A model generated the notes under the pieces. It did not search any database. It was not told the DNA's origin and saw nothing but the letters and a program-made list of their open reading frames with translations. Of a DNA stretch of 64,000 bases, positions 47,445-58,244 are shown piece by piece; within the stretch, counting starts at the first letter, position 1; each line of letters begins with the position of its first letter. The stretch is from Diphasiastrum complanatum. Its lineage: Eukaryota > Streptophyta > Lycopodiopsida > Lycopodiales > Lycopodiaceae. The translations under genes were made by a program, and so were the position numbers. The stretch is from the NCBI GenBank assembly GCA_029204225.1, contig MU831565.1:62001-126000 (forward strand), read 5' to 3'.

Positions 47445-50400
47445 CGGATGAATCCACATCATATGGATCCGACCATATTTGGAGTGCGTAATATTTCTGA
47501 TGAACCAACAATCAAATTGCCCAAAGCAGTTATATTGAAGGGAGACAGGATGACAGGTTCGATGACAAATAAACAAGCAAAGCAACATTATAATACGGTA
47601 CTGAAATGGAAAAATCTCCCTCAAAAGATTGGTTCAAAGGAAGTGCCACCTCTATTGGATAAAGACAAAGGAAAAGTCAAGAATGATTCTTCAAGTCAGA
47701 TCTCCAGCAATACATCATCGTCTAGGAAGTCTTCACCTGAGAAGAAAGATTTATCATCCCAGAAGTCATCACCTCCACGATCAATTCCTGCTAAGAAGAC
47801 TAAACAAAGATCCAAGACAAGTCCTTTAGAAAAAGAACAAGCAAATGTAGTCCAACATGATATGCCAGAGCATTTTAAACGTTATACACTGGATGATGTG
47901 GTTATCATGTTACCTAAAGCACATCGTGAACCTGAAGAACACATGCTAGAATCTAAAGAGATTTACGATGGCCCAGCTAGGACGCAGCCAATGAATCTTG
48001 CAGAACTAGGAGAACCAGAAAAGATTGTACAAGTGGGATCACAACTTACTCCTAAACAGTATCAAGCACTCTGTTTGCTACTTATGAAGTATCAAGATTG
48101 TTTTGCATGGATTTATCAAGATTTGAAAGGTCTTCCGACATCAGTCATTGAACATACCATACCTTTAGTACCTGATGCAGTACCAAAGGTTACAAAGTTC
48201 TATCGTTGTAATCCTAATGCGGCAGATCTGATAAAGAAAGAACTTCATAGATTGCTTGACGCCGATTTCATTTATGAGATCGAGCATACCAAATGGATTT
48301 CATCGATTGTCATTGTTCCTAAGAAAAATGAAAAATTGTGAATCTGTGTGAATCTCAAAGCATTGAATAAAGTGACACAGAAGGATCACTTTCTGTTACC
48401 TTTTATTGAAAGCATTTTGGATCTCCTTGCTGGAGCGGAAGCTTATAGTTTCCTGGATGGATTTAGTGGTTACAAACAGGTTATGATTTCACCTTCCGAT
48501 CGCCACAAAACTGCTTTTGCAACAGAATGGGACACCTATGCTTACAAAGTAATGTTGTTTGGACTCTGTAATGCACCAAGTTCATTCCAAAGAGTAATGC
48601 AGTTTTCCTTTAAAGATTATCTACAAAAATTCCTTGAAATTTACTTGGACGACTTGGGAGTTCATAGTACAGATACAGACCACCTGGATCGATTGGAAAA
48701 AGTCTTTGAAAGATGCCACAAATATCAGATTTATCTAAATCCTGAAAAATGCCAGATATGGGTTTCTCACGGAGTGGTGCTTGGACATGTGATATCAAGA
48801 CATGGTATTGCCACCGATTATTCTAAGGTCAAAGTTATTGAGGAATTGCCACTGCCAGCAACAATTCGAGGAGTTTATGTGTTTATGAGTCATGCGAACT
48901 ACTATCAAATTTTTATTATCTTCTTTGTGGATTTAGCACGACCTATATACAAATTAACTATTGTTCCTATTTGGACAGTAGAGGCGTTAGAAGCCTTTGA
49001 AATGTTAAAAAAAACATTATCTTCAGCACCAATACTGCATTCTCCAGATTGGACATTAGAGTTTCATGTTCATACAGACGCCTCAAAATACGCCATTGGA
49101 TCAGTTTTGACGCAGCCAGGTGACTATAAGAAGGATTATCCTATACGATTTGCAAGCACATAGCTTATAGATCCAGAGAAGAATAATTCAACAATAGAAC
49201 GTGAAGCGCTAGCCATGATTTTTTTTGTTCGAAAATTTCGTCACTATCTCATGGAAACGCACTTTGCATTTTATATGGATCATCAACCGTTACTTTACTT
49301 GGTAAATAAGACGTGTAATACTGGACGTATTGCAAGATGGTTATTATTATTGATTGAATTTGACTTTTGAATTGTGGTCAGAAAGGGGAAGCAACATTAT
49401 CTAGCCGATCACGTTTCACGAATTGAATCCGCACCAGTTAATATTGAAGTGGATGATGAATTGCTAGATGCTGCGTTGTTCTATGTTGAAGCAGTACCTG
49501 AGTAAGCGGCATATATTGTTGAGTACCTGATGCTAGGACAACCGAATGACTCTTTGACAAAAGTACAGAAAAGACAATTGATTCATAAGACTAAACCTTA
49601 TCAATTAATTGCAGGACAATTGTATCCTCGTGGATCAAATAATATTTTACGAAGATGTGTGTTACCGCATGAAGTACCAGATATAATTATGTTTTCACAT
49701 GATGGCATGGGTGGAGGACACTTCTCTACAGATATTACTATTCGTAAACTTTTGCAATCCGGTCGTTGGTGGCCTACGCTTCATAAGGACACAAAATTTT
49801 ATTCAGACATGTGATGTCTGCCAGCGAGCACGACGGCCTACTCGACAGAATTATGAACCCTTACATCCGGTTTTATTGCAAGCACCATTTGAAAAATGGG
49901 GACTGGATTATGTTGGTCCTATTCATCCCGTTGCTCAAGGATCTCAGGCTCGCTACATTATTGTCGCAACTGATTATATGACCAAGTGGGTTGAAGCCAA
50001 AGCTGTCCAAGTAGCTGATGCGAAATCTACAGCTAAGTTTCTATACGAAAATATTATAATCAGATTTGGATGTCCGATTGAAATTGTCAATGATCGGGGT
50101 ACACACTTTGTTAATCAAACAATAAAGTGTTTACTGAAAGATTTTTTTGTTATACACAGATTTAGTACTCCCTATTATCCCAGAGAGAATGGCCAAGCTG
50201 AATCTTCCAATAAGATTCTCTGCACCATTATGACAAAGACAGTTGAAGCGAGTCGGTTTGATTGGGAACATAAATTGTATGTAGTATTATGGGCATTCAA
50301 AACCGCTTACAAAAATAGTACAAATCAAACACCTTTGCAACTGGTTTATGGTCAAGATGCTTTTATGTCAATTGAATTTTTAATCCCATATTTATGCATA

Positions 50401-50640
50401 GCAGCAACGAAACGATTAAATGATGATCAGGCACAATCGGCGATTGCATCAGAAAGATCTGAAAGCAGGAGATCTTGCATTGATGTACAAAACCAAGCTG
50501 ATCAAGGGTAAGTTGAAGTTTACTGGGGAAGGCCCATATAAAGTGAAGGAAATCCTGAACTATGGCGTAGTAATTCTTGAGCACTTGGATGGGAAATGAT
50601 TTGATACTCCGGTAAATGGCAGCCGATTATGCAAGTTTTG
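47445..50640 (+). pseudogene. Gypsy G2 RT-RNase H-integrase
   Basis: Continues gypsy pol after copia D. RT: HTIPLVPDAVPKVTKFYRC, KFLEIYLDDLGVHSTDT with the catalytic YLDD near 48640. RNase H: HTDASKYAIGSVL near 49072, then the STIEREALA stretch. Integrase zinc part: HDGMGGGHF near 49698 and CDVCQRARR near 49815 after a frameshift. Core: GLDYVGP near 49900, NDRGTHF near 50090, NGQAESSNK near 50192 give the D, D, E residues. A GPY/F module (GEGPYKVKEI) lies near 50525 in another frame. Stops (TGA 48339, TAG 49161, TGA 49368, TAA 49504) and two shifts inactivate it. The order RT-RH-IN is that of gypsy. Confidence 0.92.
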
Positions 50641-51376
50641 ACAGCCTGCTCCGCCAGTTTAGCAAGCCCGATCTCAATATTTTTCTTTTATTTTTTTTTA
50701 ATTTTTTGTTTTCAGTATTTAATTTGTTGACTTTTTTTTGGAAAAAGACAGTTGAAAAAAAAAATAAGAAAAGACTGATGAGCAAAAGTCAGGAAGTCAT
50801 CAACATAAGGAAACGGAAACACGGTATTTTTTTTTTATGGAAAATGACTTAGAAAACCACTGTTTTGGGCCGATTTGGCCAATACAGTATCAGAAACCTT
50901 TGCTGATTTATCTAAATTGAGGTGGGCAAAGGTTTCTGACAAGAGAAAATTCAATTTTTAAGTCAGACGAATGTTCAATGATATGCCATTTTGGGAACCT
51001 TCGCCGAGCATCATAACGTCATTATGAACCTTCACGAACCTGCTAGATGATCTTAAAATGTCAAAATTAGGTTGTCCATAGATTCAGATTGTGGAAAAAA
51101 GCATTTATGACAGTACTTGGGTGAAGGACCCTCCTGGGGGAAGGTTCATCCTTCGCCAGCCCTGAAAAACGTTCGTTTGATAAGTTCAGATCCCTAGAAA
51201 CCTTCGCCGAGATTTTTATAGCCTATTTTTACATTACTGTACATGTCTACAAATTTTTGTTCGGAACTGATCAGCCCAACTACTATTCAGTGTAATGGAC
51301 CCACCAAATTCACCTATAAGTTGGCTGAATTCGATTCAATCCTCACTTGTGCTAGCGAAGCTCTTGCAAATTTTTC
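50641..51376 (+). other. Noncoding spacer between G2 integrase and ORF3
   Basis: T-rich runs near 50690-50740, then CCTTCGCCGAG-type words at 50888, 50997, 51155 and 51198 that match the 5' leader words. No domain is recognised in the open frames here. Confidence 0.5.
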
Positions 51377-51454
51377 TTGCGACCAAAGCCTTCCAAATTT
51401 CCTACATTGCCTTCTGATACATTCTCACGCGGTTATAATTCCTCTCTGATCATC

Positions 51455-53034
51455 ATGTCTTCTACCGATACTTCTCAGTCTCCGCGCTATACTATCCATC
51501 GTGATGTCCCATCTACAACGGACATCATGATTCTTCCTAGCACAAGCATGGTCACTCAGTGGATGACCCTTGCGGAGCCGCTACTTACTACAATGGGTAT
51601 TCATGAGAGAGCCTTTTTGGGATGCATCAATATGGATTTCATCACTCTTGCCTTCAGTACGTGGAAGGAAGAGAAATCCAAGTTTTACATCACCTTCCAA
51701 GGAGCCACACACAAGATGCACGTCACTGAGGCCGCACTTGCAGTTATAGGAATCTCATCCAGTACGCATGCCTCACCCAATCATAAGCACACCAAACAGG
51801 CCATCAAGCCATACATTGACCTCACCAATGATCTGCATTGGACTAATGATAGTTACCTTCTGGAAGCCATCACTAAGCCTTCAATCCACGCTGCTGCCCA
51901 ATTGTTGAATCATTTCCTGATGGTTGGCAACCTCACGAAAGACTGCATCACATCTCAAATCCTTCACAGGATAGTGGAGTCCCACATCAAGTTGGCCTAA
52001 ACCCCTCTTGAACCATATAATTGGTTCAATAATGTTTCTGGTGAGCTCAAGCAAGCTATTAAGGCCAATACAAAGCAACAGTTCACCGCTGGCTCTCTAT
52101 TGTCCCTCTTGGCTGTTTCTCACTTAGAAAATAGAATCCATGGCTTCCACCTGTGCTTTCGGTTTACGAAGAAGCACCAGCCGAGTCATCTCACCAGGCC
52201 TCACGTTCTCATAGTCGTCGTCGTCCACGCAGCGAGATCGTAATTCTTGGCTCGCCTTCCGCGTCACGACGTCGTACTAGGCATACCTTGTCAGCTGCGC
52301 TTCAACCCCCTGCTGCTGTTCACACTGAACTTCCCATTCCCCTCGTTTCTGATGCTCTCCTCGTCTCTGATGCTTCCCTTGCCTCTGCTCCCATACAAGA
52401 ACAGTCCGTGACCATTGGGCCTACCATTTCCATCACAGCTGTCCAGGCCGCCTCACGCCCGCACACCGAAGCAACCTCACCCAACACACAGTTCTTCATG
52501 GATATGTTCGATGATTTCGACCCCCTTGGGGCCATCAAAATCTTTGAAATGCCCCAGAGACCAACACCCTTTGAACCCCAATCCCCTGGAAGAGGATTCA
52601 GACATATCCATGAAGCTATTGTTGGTGTCGAAGATGCCAGTCAGCAACCACCCACACAGGGTAGCCCAGCCACACTTCGGGCCGACACAGCTGTCAAGTC
52701 ACCAAAGCAGTTCGATGCCACGGTGCCTGAAGGGTTTGAAGATGAGGATATTTTTGAAGCCCAGCCACACTTCGGGTCGACACAGTTGTCAAGTCACCAA
52801 AGCAATTCGACGCCACGGTGCTTGAAGGGTTTGAAGACGAGGATATTTTTGAAGAAGAAGAGACTTTGGCACCTATTCCATGCCTACCACGGACAGTACC
52901 ATCAGGGTCTCCTGTTGCTGCCACCTCCACGACTGTCGATTCTAGTGATGCTCTCGGATTAGTTTCGAGCCTTGGGCAAGTGATCCAATCTATGTTGGAT
53001 AAAAAAAAGAAATGGAACAGAGGATCTCTGTTTT
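51455..53034 (+). pseudogene. G2 third ORF after integrase (env-position ORF)
   Basis: The first frame starts ATG 51455 (MSSTDTSQSPRYTIHRD) and runs to 52000. It contains FYITFQGATHKMHVTEAALAVIG, a layout like the proteins found between integrase and 3' LTR of plant Athila/Tat gypsy elements (putative plant transposon protein type). After a stop, a Ser/Pro/Arg-rich second part (52153-52962) includes SRRRPRSEIVILGSPSASRR and the acidic EGFEDEDIFE. A 95-bp tandem duplication (52667-52761 and 52762-52856) is not a multiple of three and throws the C-terminus out of frame; the original end is read at 52818-53036. No transmembrane segment or signal peptide is evident, so an envelope role is not supported. 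Function unknown. Confidence 0.6.
52667..52856. repeat. 95-bp tandem duplication in G2 ORF3
   Basis: Two copies, each beginning CAGCCACACTTCGGG, about 90 percent alike by eye. The period is not divisible by three. Confidence 0.9.
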
Positions 53035-53054
53035 AGGATCCGCAAACACTCTGA

Positions 53055-53660
53055 TCAGCCAAAAATCTGTGATTTCGTAGTTTTCGGAAATCTGACTCTT
53101 CGTGTCTTTCCTATCATCAACGAATCATCCATGAAAATGGTCAGTATCACAAAATCTTTTCCTACTCTTTTGATGTAGACATTCAGTTTGGTTGAGTAGG
53201 ATTGAAGTCTAAAGACTTCAGAAAGGCTAGATAGTGATATTATAATCACATATTGGTCAAATAATTTGCTCCTAAGATGTAACTTAGAATCTATGTCTCT
53301 CACTTCATATAGCATTCTAAGTATATCCCATACTTCATTTGAAGTTTAAGCTTGAGTTGCATTTAAAGTTGGTCTGAGTATCAAATATGATAAGAATGAT
53401 TAAACCGATTGCTTTACCATTCGTCAATTTCCATTTGGAGATGATTGTGTCATTTACATCATTAGGTTTACTTCTATGCCCGTGTCAACATCCCATAGTT
53501 TCTTGGCCATTAGCACAGTTCTCATTATGAATTTCCATAAATGTCAATTAAGTTCATCTAGCTTATCTATTGTGAGACCAGTTTTACCTTGTGAATACAT
53601 ATGGAAATCTATATTAAGTATATGCAAATTTCATATCGTACATTTGAGATTCGCAATGAT
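53055..53660 (-). pseudogene. Copia F-type gag and RT fragments (minus strand)
   Basis: Read from right to left, a Gag-like stretch (LDELNWHLWKFIMRTVLMAKK near 53560, then EVWDILRMLYEVRDIDSKL near 53310) passes directly into RT (NVYIKRVGKDFVILTIF, then MDDSLMIG near 53120). The RT piece closely matches copia F (NVYIKRVEKDFVILTIFVDD at 3670). Protease, integrase and most of RT are missing, so this is a deleted remnant of the same or a sister family. Confidence 0.8.
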
Positions 53661-54021
53661 CTCTCAATGACCAATGAATGTATGTTATTATTCTAAAATC
53701 AAATATATATCACACAAAATAAACACATTTAGCTACCATGCTGGATAAATCTGTGGATAACAAGTGGCTTTTGTTGGAGAATTGAAGAACACAAAGACGT
53801 TTGATGCCCTTGCTACACCATTTGACAATAGAACGTCTTAAGGTAAGCATTGCTTTCTAAGTTTCAACAAGTATATTTTGTAGATGGAAGATTATAGACA
53901 CTCAAACCTTGATATTAATATGCACTAAATAATTAAGGTACAAAGAAGAGTGGGGGGGGGTGGGGAAGGGGGTGCTTAATTGTTAAATTTGATAAGCAAG
54001 CCATCAACAAGCTTTAGCTAT
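53661..54021. other. Spacer with a G-rich run
   Basis: AT-rich, no gene seen. At 53952-53974 a G9-T-G4-AA-G5 run could fold into a G-quadruplex. This is the region downstream of the peptide gene at 54053-54429. Confidence 0.4.
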
Positions 54022-54027
54022 TTTATT
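54022..54027 (-). terminator. Polyadenylation signal of the peptide gene
   Basis: The minus strand reads AATAAA 25 bases after the TAG stop, the right place for a plant near-upstream element. Confidence 0.55.
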
Positions 54028-54052
54028 AATCAACTTATCACCAACACAAACA

Positions 54053-54429
54053 CTACAATTGGCAGCAGTAAGGCGACAATACGTTGTGGAACTCAAATTC
54101 TTTGCAATAAAACCCCGATGGACACATGACACATGAGCTAGTTGATTCACCTGAAAACAAGATTCATAGTGGGTCACTCACAAAATGGATGTTGATCATG
54201 ATCTAAAAGGTAATACTTCAAAAATAAAAAATGAGAAATAAGTAGTTCATGATTGGCTTTGGAAGCTGGATGAAGATGTAGACTTACAGATCCCGTTGAA
54301 TCTTGCACTGTGTCTGGTAATGGAAATACCTCGCTCTTGTGGCTGGTGCAATGTTGTTGCCGATTGGAGGTAAATACTTAAGATCATGAGGAAAATAGCC
54401 AAGCGGAAGATTTTGGTGTGTGATTCCAT
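54053..54429 (-). CDS. Small secreted cysteine-rich peptide, two exons, 79 aa
   Basis: Exon 1 (54429 down to 54288) starts MESHTKIFRLAIFLMILS, a clear signal peptide with a hydrophobic core at about residues 8-20 and a likely cut near residues 25-28. It ends at a strong donor GTAAGT. A 137-bp intron (54287-54151) ends CTTGTTTTCAG. Exon 2 (54150-54053) joins in phase and stops at TAG. The mature part has six Cys in the spacing C-x5-C-x2-C-x5-C-x12-C-C (NGICESTSSC, CPSGFYC, PYCCQL). That the splice keeps the frame and adds five of six Cys argues for a real gene. A TATA-like box, a CT-rich 5' UTR and AATAAA frame it. The product should be secreted and disulphide-bonded, perhaps a signalling or defence peptide. 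I do not recognise the family. Confidence 0.7.
54151..54287 (-). other. Intron of the peptide gene
   Basis: 137 bp with GTAAGT donor and TTTTCAG acceptor, in phase 1. AT-rich, as plant introns are. Confidence 0.65.
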
Positions 54430-54444
54430 TGCTTATTCTTACCA

Positions 54445-54612
<168 letters not shown>

Positions 54613-54634
54613 GATGCCTTTGATTGTTACATCT

Positions 54635-54642
54635 CTTAAATA
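54635..54642 (-). promoter_or_regulatory. TATA-like box of the peptide gene
   Basis: The minus strand reads TATTTAAG, 27 bases before the (TC)n tract, so transcription would start at or in the CT run. Confidence 0.4.
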
Positions 54643-54649
54643 GTTTGAT

Positions 54650-55430
54650 GGGAAAAGCTCCCCTCATCTTATTCCCAAGAGCCGATGGGCTTGGTGGATC
54701 CTTTGTCTTTGCTCTGTCATAGGTAATTAAGTTAAGATGTTTGTGATGCTTTTGACTAGACTAGACTTAAGAAAAATTTTCATGGAAAAGAATTCCCTTG
54801 CCATCACGTTCCCAAGGCCCACAAGCTTAGGTGACCCAAGTATTCTTGGCTAGTTATTGGATTTTTGGTAGGTTCTCAACAATACTTGGCTCCCCTTGCC
54901 TTATTCCCAAGGGCCGGCAGACAAGTTGTTGTAATAACTTGGGATGTTTTTGATGCTTTTGATTAAACTAAACTTCAAGAAAGAGTTTGATGGACAAGGA
55001 TCCCCTTGCCATCACCTTTCCAAGGCCCACAAGCTTAGGCAAGCCAAAAATTGTTGGCTAGGTATTGGATTTTTGGTAGATTCTCAACAATAATTGGCTC
55101 CCCTTGTCTTATTCCCAAGAGCCGACAGACAAGTTGGTGGATCCCTTATCTTGGCTTCGTGGCAAGTTATCAACTTAGGATGTTTGTCATGCTTTTGACT
55201 AGACTAAACTTGAGAAAAATTTTGATGGAAAAGGATTTCCTTGCCATCACGTTTCCAAGGCCCACAAGCTCAGTGGACCCAAGTATTATTGGCTAGGTAT
55301 TGGATTTTTGGTAGATTCTTAACTCAAGTGAAAAAGCTTGATGGAAAGGAATCTGTTTTGCATCACATTCTAGGGCCAATAGGCCTAGTGGAACTAGCCA
55401 TTGTTGGTTGGGTAATGAATTATCTATATT
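54650..55430. repeat. Tandem repeat array, units of about 205-235 bp
   Basis: Units share CCTTGCCATCACGTTTCC, then AAGGCCCACAAGCT, GGCTAGGTATTGGATTTTTG and a GATGCTTTTGACTAGACTA stretch, with starts near 54798, 55005 and 55237 and diverged partial units at both ends. No coding pattern is kept across units. The array lies upstream of the peptide gene and could include its promoter. Confidence 0.8.
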
Positions 55431-56562
55431 TGATAGTTAATTATTGAGATGAAATATTCCTATCATTCAAGATAAGGTATTTTATGATTTGAAAAAAGTA
55501 TGGTTTATATTAGTGTTGGATGCTCATTACTGACTTTTTTTTATCTGTAATATCAATACATCGTCTCCTATTTTTTTTTAAATTGGAATTATGAAATTTC
55601 TTTTAAAAGAGGGAGATGAAGTGATAGGAATAATCATTTCAAAGAATTAACCGGTTGGATAGATTTACTTTTAGAAAAATCTAGTGAATGTGCAGAGATT
55701 GAACTATCCGAGTGAAATAGAGGAACTCTCTAGAGATTATTTTGAATAATATGGAACTAGAGGATTTTTGGGTATTGAATTGTGAGTTATTCACGAGGAT
55801 AGGAGAGGTAAAGATTAAATTTAGCTTCAAGATCGGTTTTACAAAGTACTGTTTTGTTATGGATTAGATTAGGCTGGAATAAAACTCTAATCTTAGCCCT
55901 ATAGCCAAATATGTCTACGTAAGTCGACCTAATCTTGGTAAAAATACTAAGATCTCCTGTAGGTTGATTGAGTTGAAAAAAATTTCTTGTTGAAAGTCTG
56001 ATGGTTGGAAAACTTGTGAATGTAAAATTATTCACTTCAAAGATTTTCCATATATGTTATTTACTGATGAGGAATAGAGTTCTTTAGTAACAGAGTTGCA
56101 AGATTCTCAATGACTTAAGTGAGTAACATATGTAGTTTAGGGTTTAAGGTCTATGGTTTAGGGTAGAGAGAGAATAGACCAAAAGTATGTAAATAAAAAA
56201 CTTGATTAACTCACAAAATCGTTCTAGTAGAATGAAACTCCACATCCATATAGTGGTGGCTCGAGCTCCTACTCAATAAGGCATGTAGTCATCTCTAAAC
56301 ATGATTGGATCCATGATTTGCACCTCATATTTTGATTGGACCCCAAAAGTCAATGTGATGATGAATTTGTCCTATGGTGTACTCCCTCCCAATTTACACT
56401 TCTACACTTTATGACATGTGTCAACACCTCTTAGGACTCGATATGGATGTGTACTAGCCTATCCCAAACATGCATTTTGATTTGTACAAATCATAACCTC
56501 ATGATGACACTTGGCATGCTTCTACATGACTAGTTTCACATTGCTTTGAAAAACAAGCTATT
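55431..56562. other. AT-rich DNA, partly an old repeat; no gene seen
   Basis: Resembles part of 21000-21350 near 55880-56030. The rest is unassigned. The last five bases (CTATT) border LTR-A. Confidence 0.4.
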
Positions 56563-57424
56563 TGTTGAAAATTGTCACTTCCCACTTGACACTGGTTATG
56601 GTAAATATTGATCAAACATTAGAATAATGTTGATGATCTGATTTCACACGTGTGGAACCTGTTCCCACGTGTGAAAGGATGTACTTTTCATACTTGTATA
56701 TATCTAAATTGATTTTGTATCAATCTAGTTAGTGTGAACATGATATGACTAGTTTTTAGTCAAGTTGACTAGTCATCTAGAAATTAGCTTTTCCTTGCAT
56801 GTGCATGAGTAAATGCTCCCACATGGCAAGTGGATGTTTACACGTGTGTATAGAGTACTAGAAGATAAGAGTTGACCATTTTCCTTAGATCCTATTTAGT
56901 AGGGAGTATTCCTATATTCTAGGAGAATAGCTTTTTGGATTTTAGCCATATTTTAGAAGGTCAACTTTGGATAAGGATCAAGGATGGATCAAATGGATAG
57001 ATCTGAGTGATGTGGCACTCTTCACACGTGTGAAGACCTGCTGGACTATACCAGACTCGTGGATGTACTTGATCCTTAAAAGGATCATCATTTTGCTAAG
57101 AAGATTGATGAGACTTTTGCATTCTACAGTTTTGTGAGGTTTCTAGTCATTTGTCTTGTGATTTCTATGAATGATTGCTATCTAGGATTATTGTACTTGT
57201 TGTTTCAGGTGTAGGCCGTACTGTGGATAGTAATCCACACGTGTGAAGCCTCCTTCACTAATTAATGATGTGTTGATCCATTGCTCTTGCTTAAATCCAA
57301 GTGTAGTGAAGCTAGATCAAGATCTAATCTGTAGAACTTGATAGATCCATTGATTAAGCAACCAATAACTCTCTATGATTGTAAAGTACAATCATTACTG
57401 TCCAAAAAATTGTAAAATTTATCA
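56563..57424 (+). repeat. LTR-A (5' LTR position)
   Basis: 862 bp, TGTTGAAAATTG … TTTATCA, closely matching 12934-13794. Palindrome at 57021-57034. Directly followed by a primer binding site, so it acts as a 5' LTR. Confidence 0.92.
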
Positions 57425-57440
57425 TGGTATCAGAGCCAAG
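57425..57440 (+). other. Primer binding site after LTR-A
   Basis: TGGTATCAGAGCCAAG, complementary to initiator Met tRNA. Confidence 0.95.
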
Positions 57441-58244
57441 TAAGAGAGTGATCATTGAATCATAAATCTTGTAAAGATCATTGGCAAAATTTGTTTTTGG
57501 CCAATACTAGTGAGGGCGAGTTCATCTAGAGTGATAGCTTGAATTCATTTGGATCAAAATGACTTGGAGGCTGTGTATGTACTTTTCACACGTGTGAAAT
57601 CGTATAACAACTTTCATTTCAAGTTACTTTGTGTTGTTGGTCCCAAAATCACAATACTAGTTCTTTTGTTTGTGCTTTTTGAAGCATAGTATTGATCTAG
57701 ATTCAATCTAGCTAATGCCTATGACCAAAAAGAGTTTTGGATCATTGATTCAGATTAGTGTGTAAAGTTCAAAAGTACTTCGCATACGTGTGAGAGGCTG
57801 CTGGAGTTGTACTTTCACCAAAACTTTGTGTTTTTTTCAATATTTGAGCTTCAAACAAGTTGTGTAGAGTGAAACTAGTGACGTGCCTATGAAAAACCAT
57901 TGTTTCCATTATAGATTTGATGAGTGAATGGTGTTAGAATCTTATTAAACCTACAAACCCTTGTGAGAGAGTTTGAGGCTTATGTTTTTAGTTCAAGAGT
58001 GAAACTAAAACCAATTCTAAACATCATAGGAAGGCATTGGCACTTCCAAAAATCAAATCCAAGGTTCTAAGTGAATAGATTGTGTAGAATACACTTTCTC
58101 AAATCTTTTTGAGTTCAAGATCATTATAGATCTTGCTTCTTGAGTCTAGTGAGATTCAAGAAAGTAGCATTTTAGCTAAATTATGAGAAAGAAAGAAGAA
58201 AGAGCCTTTGAATAGTACATTTGTTGTATTTGTTACTAGTTAGA
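57441..58244 (+). other. Leader of the LTR-A / body-B element
   Basis: About 0.8 kb without long frames. Contains another perfect palindrome TTCACACGTGTGAA at 57585-57598, here outside an LTR. No counterpart of the family C antisense ORF. Confidence 0.7.

Noticed and set aside
51455-52000. G2 ORF3 as a true envelope gene
   Set aside because: No signal peptide or transmembrane segment is visible. Only the position resembles env.
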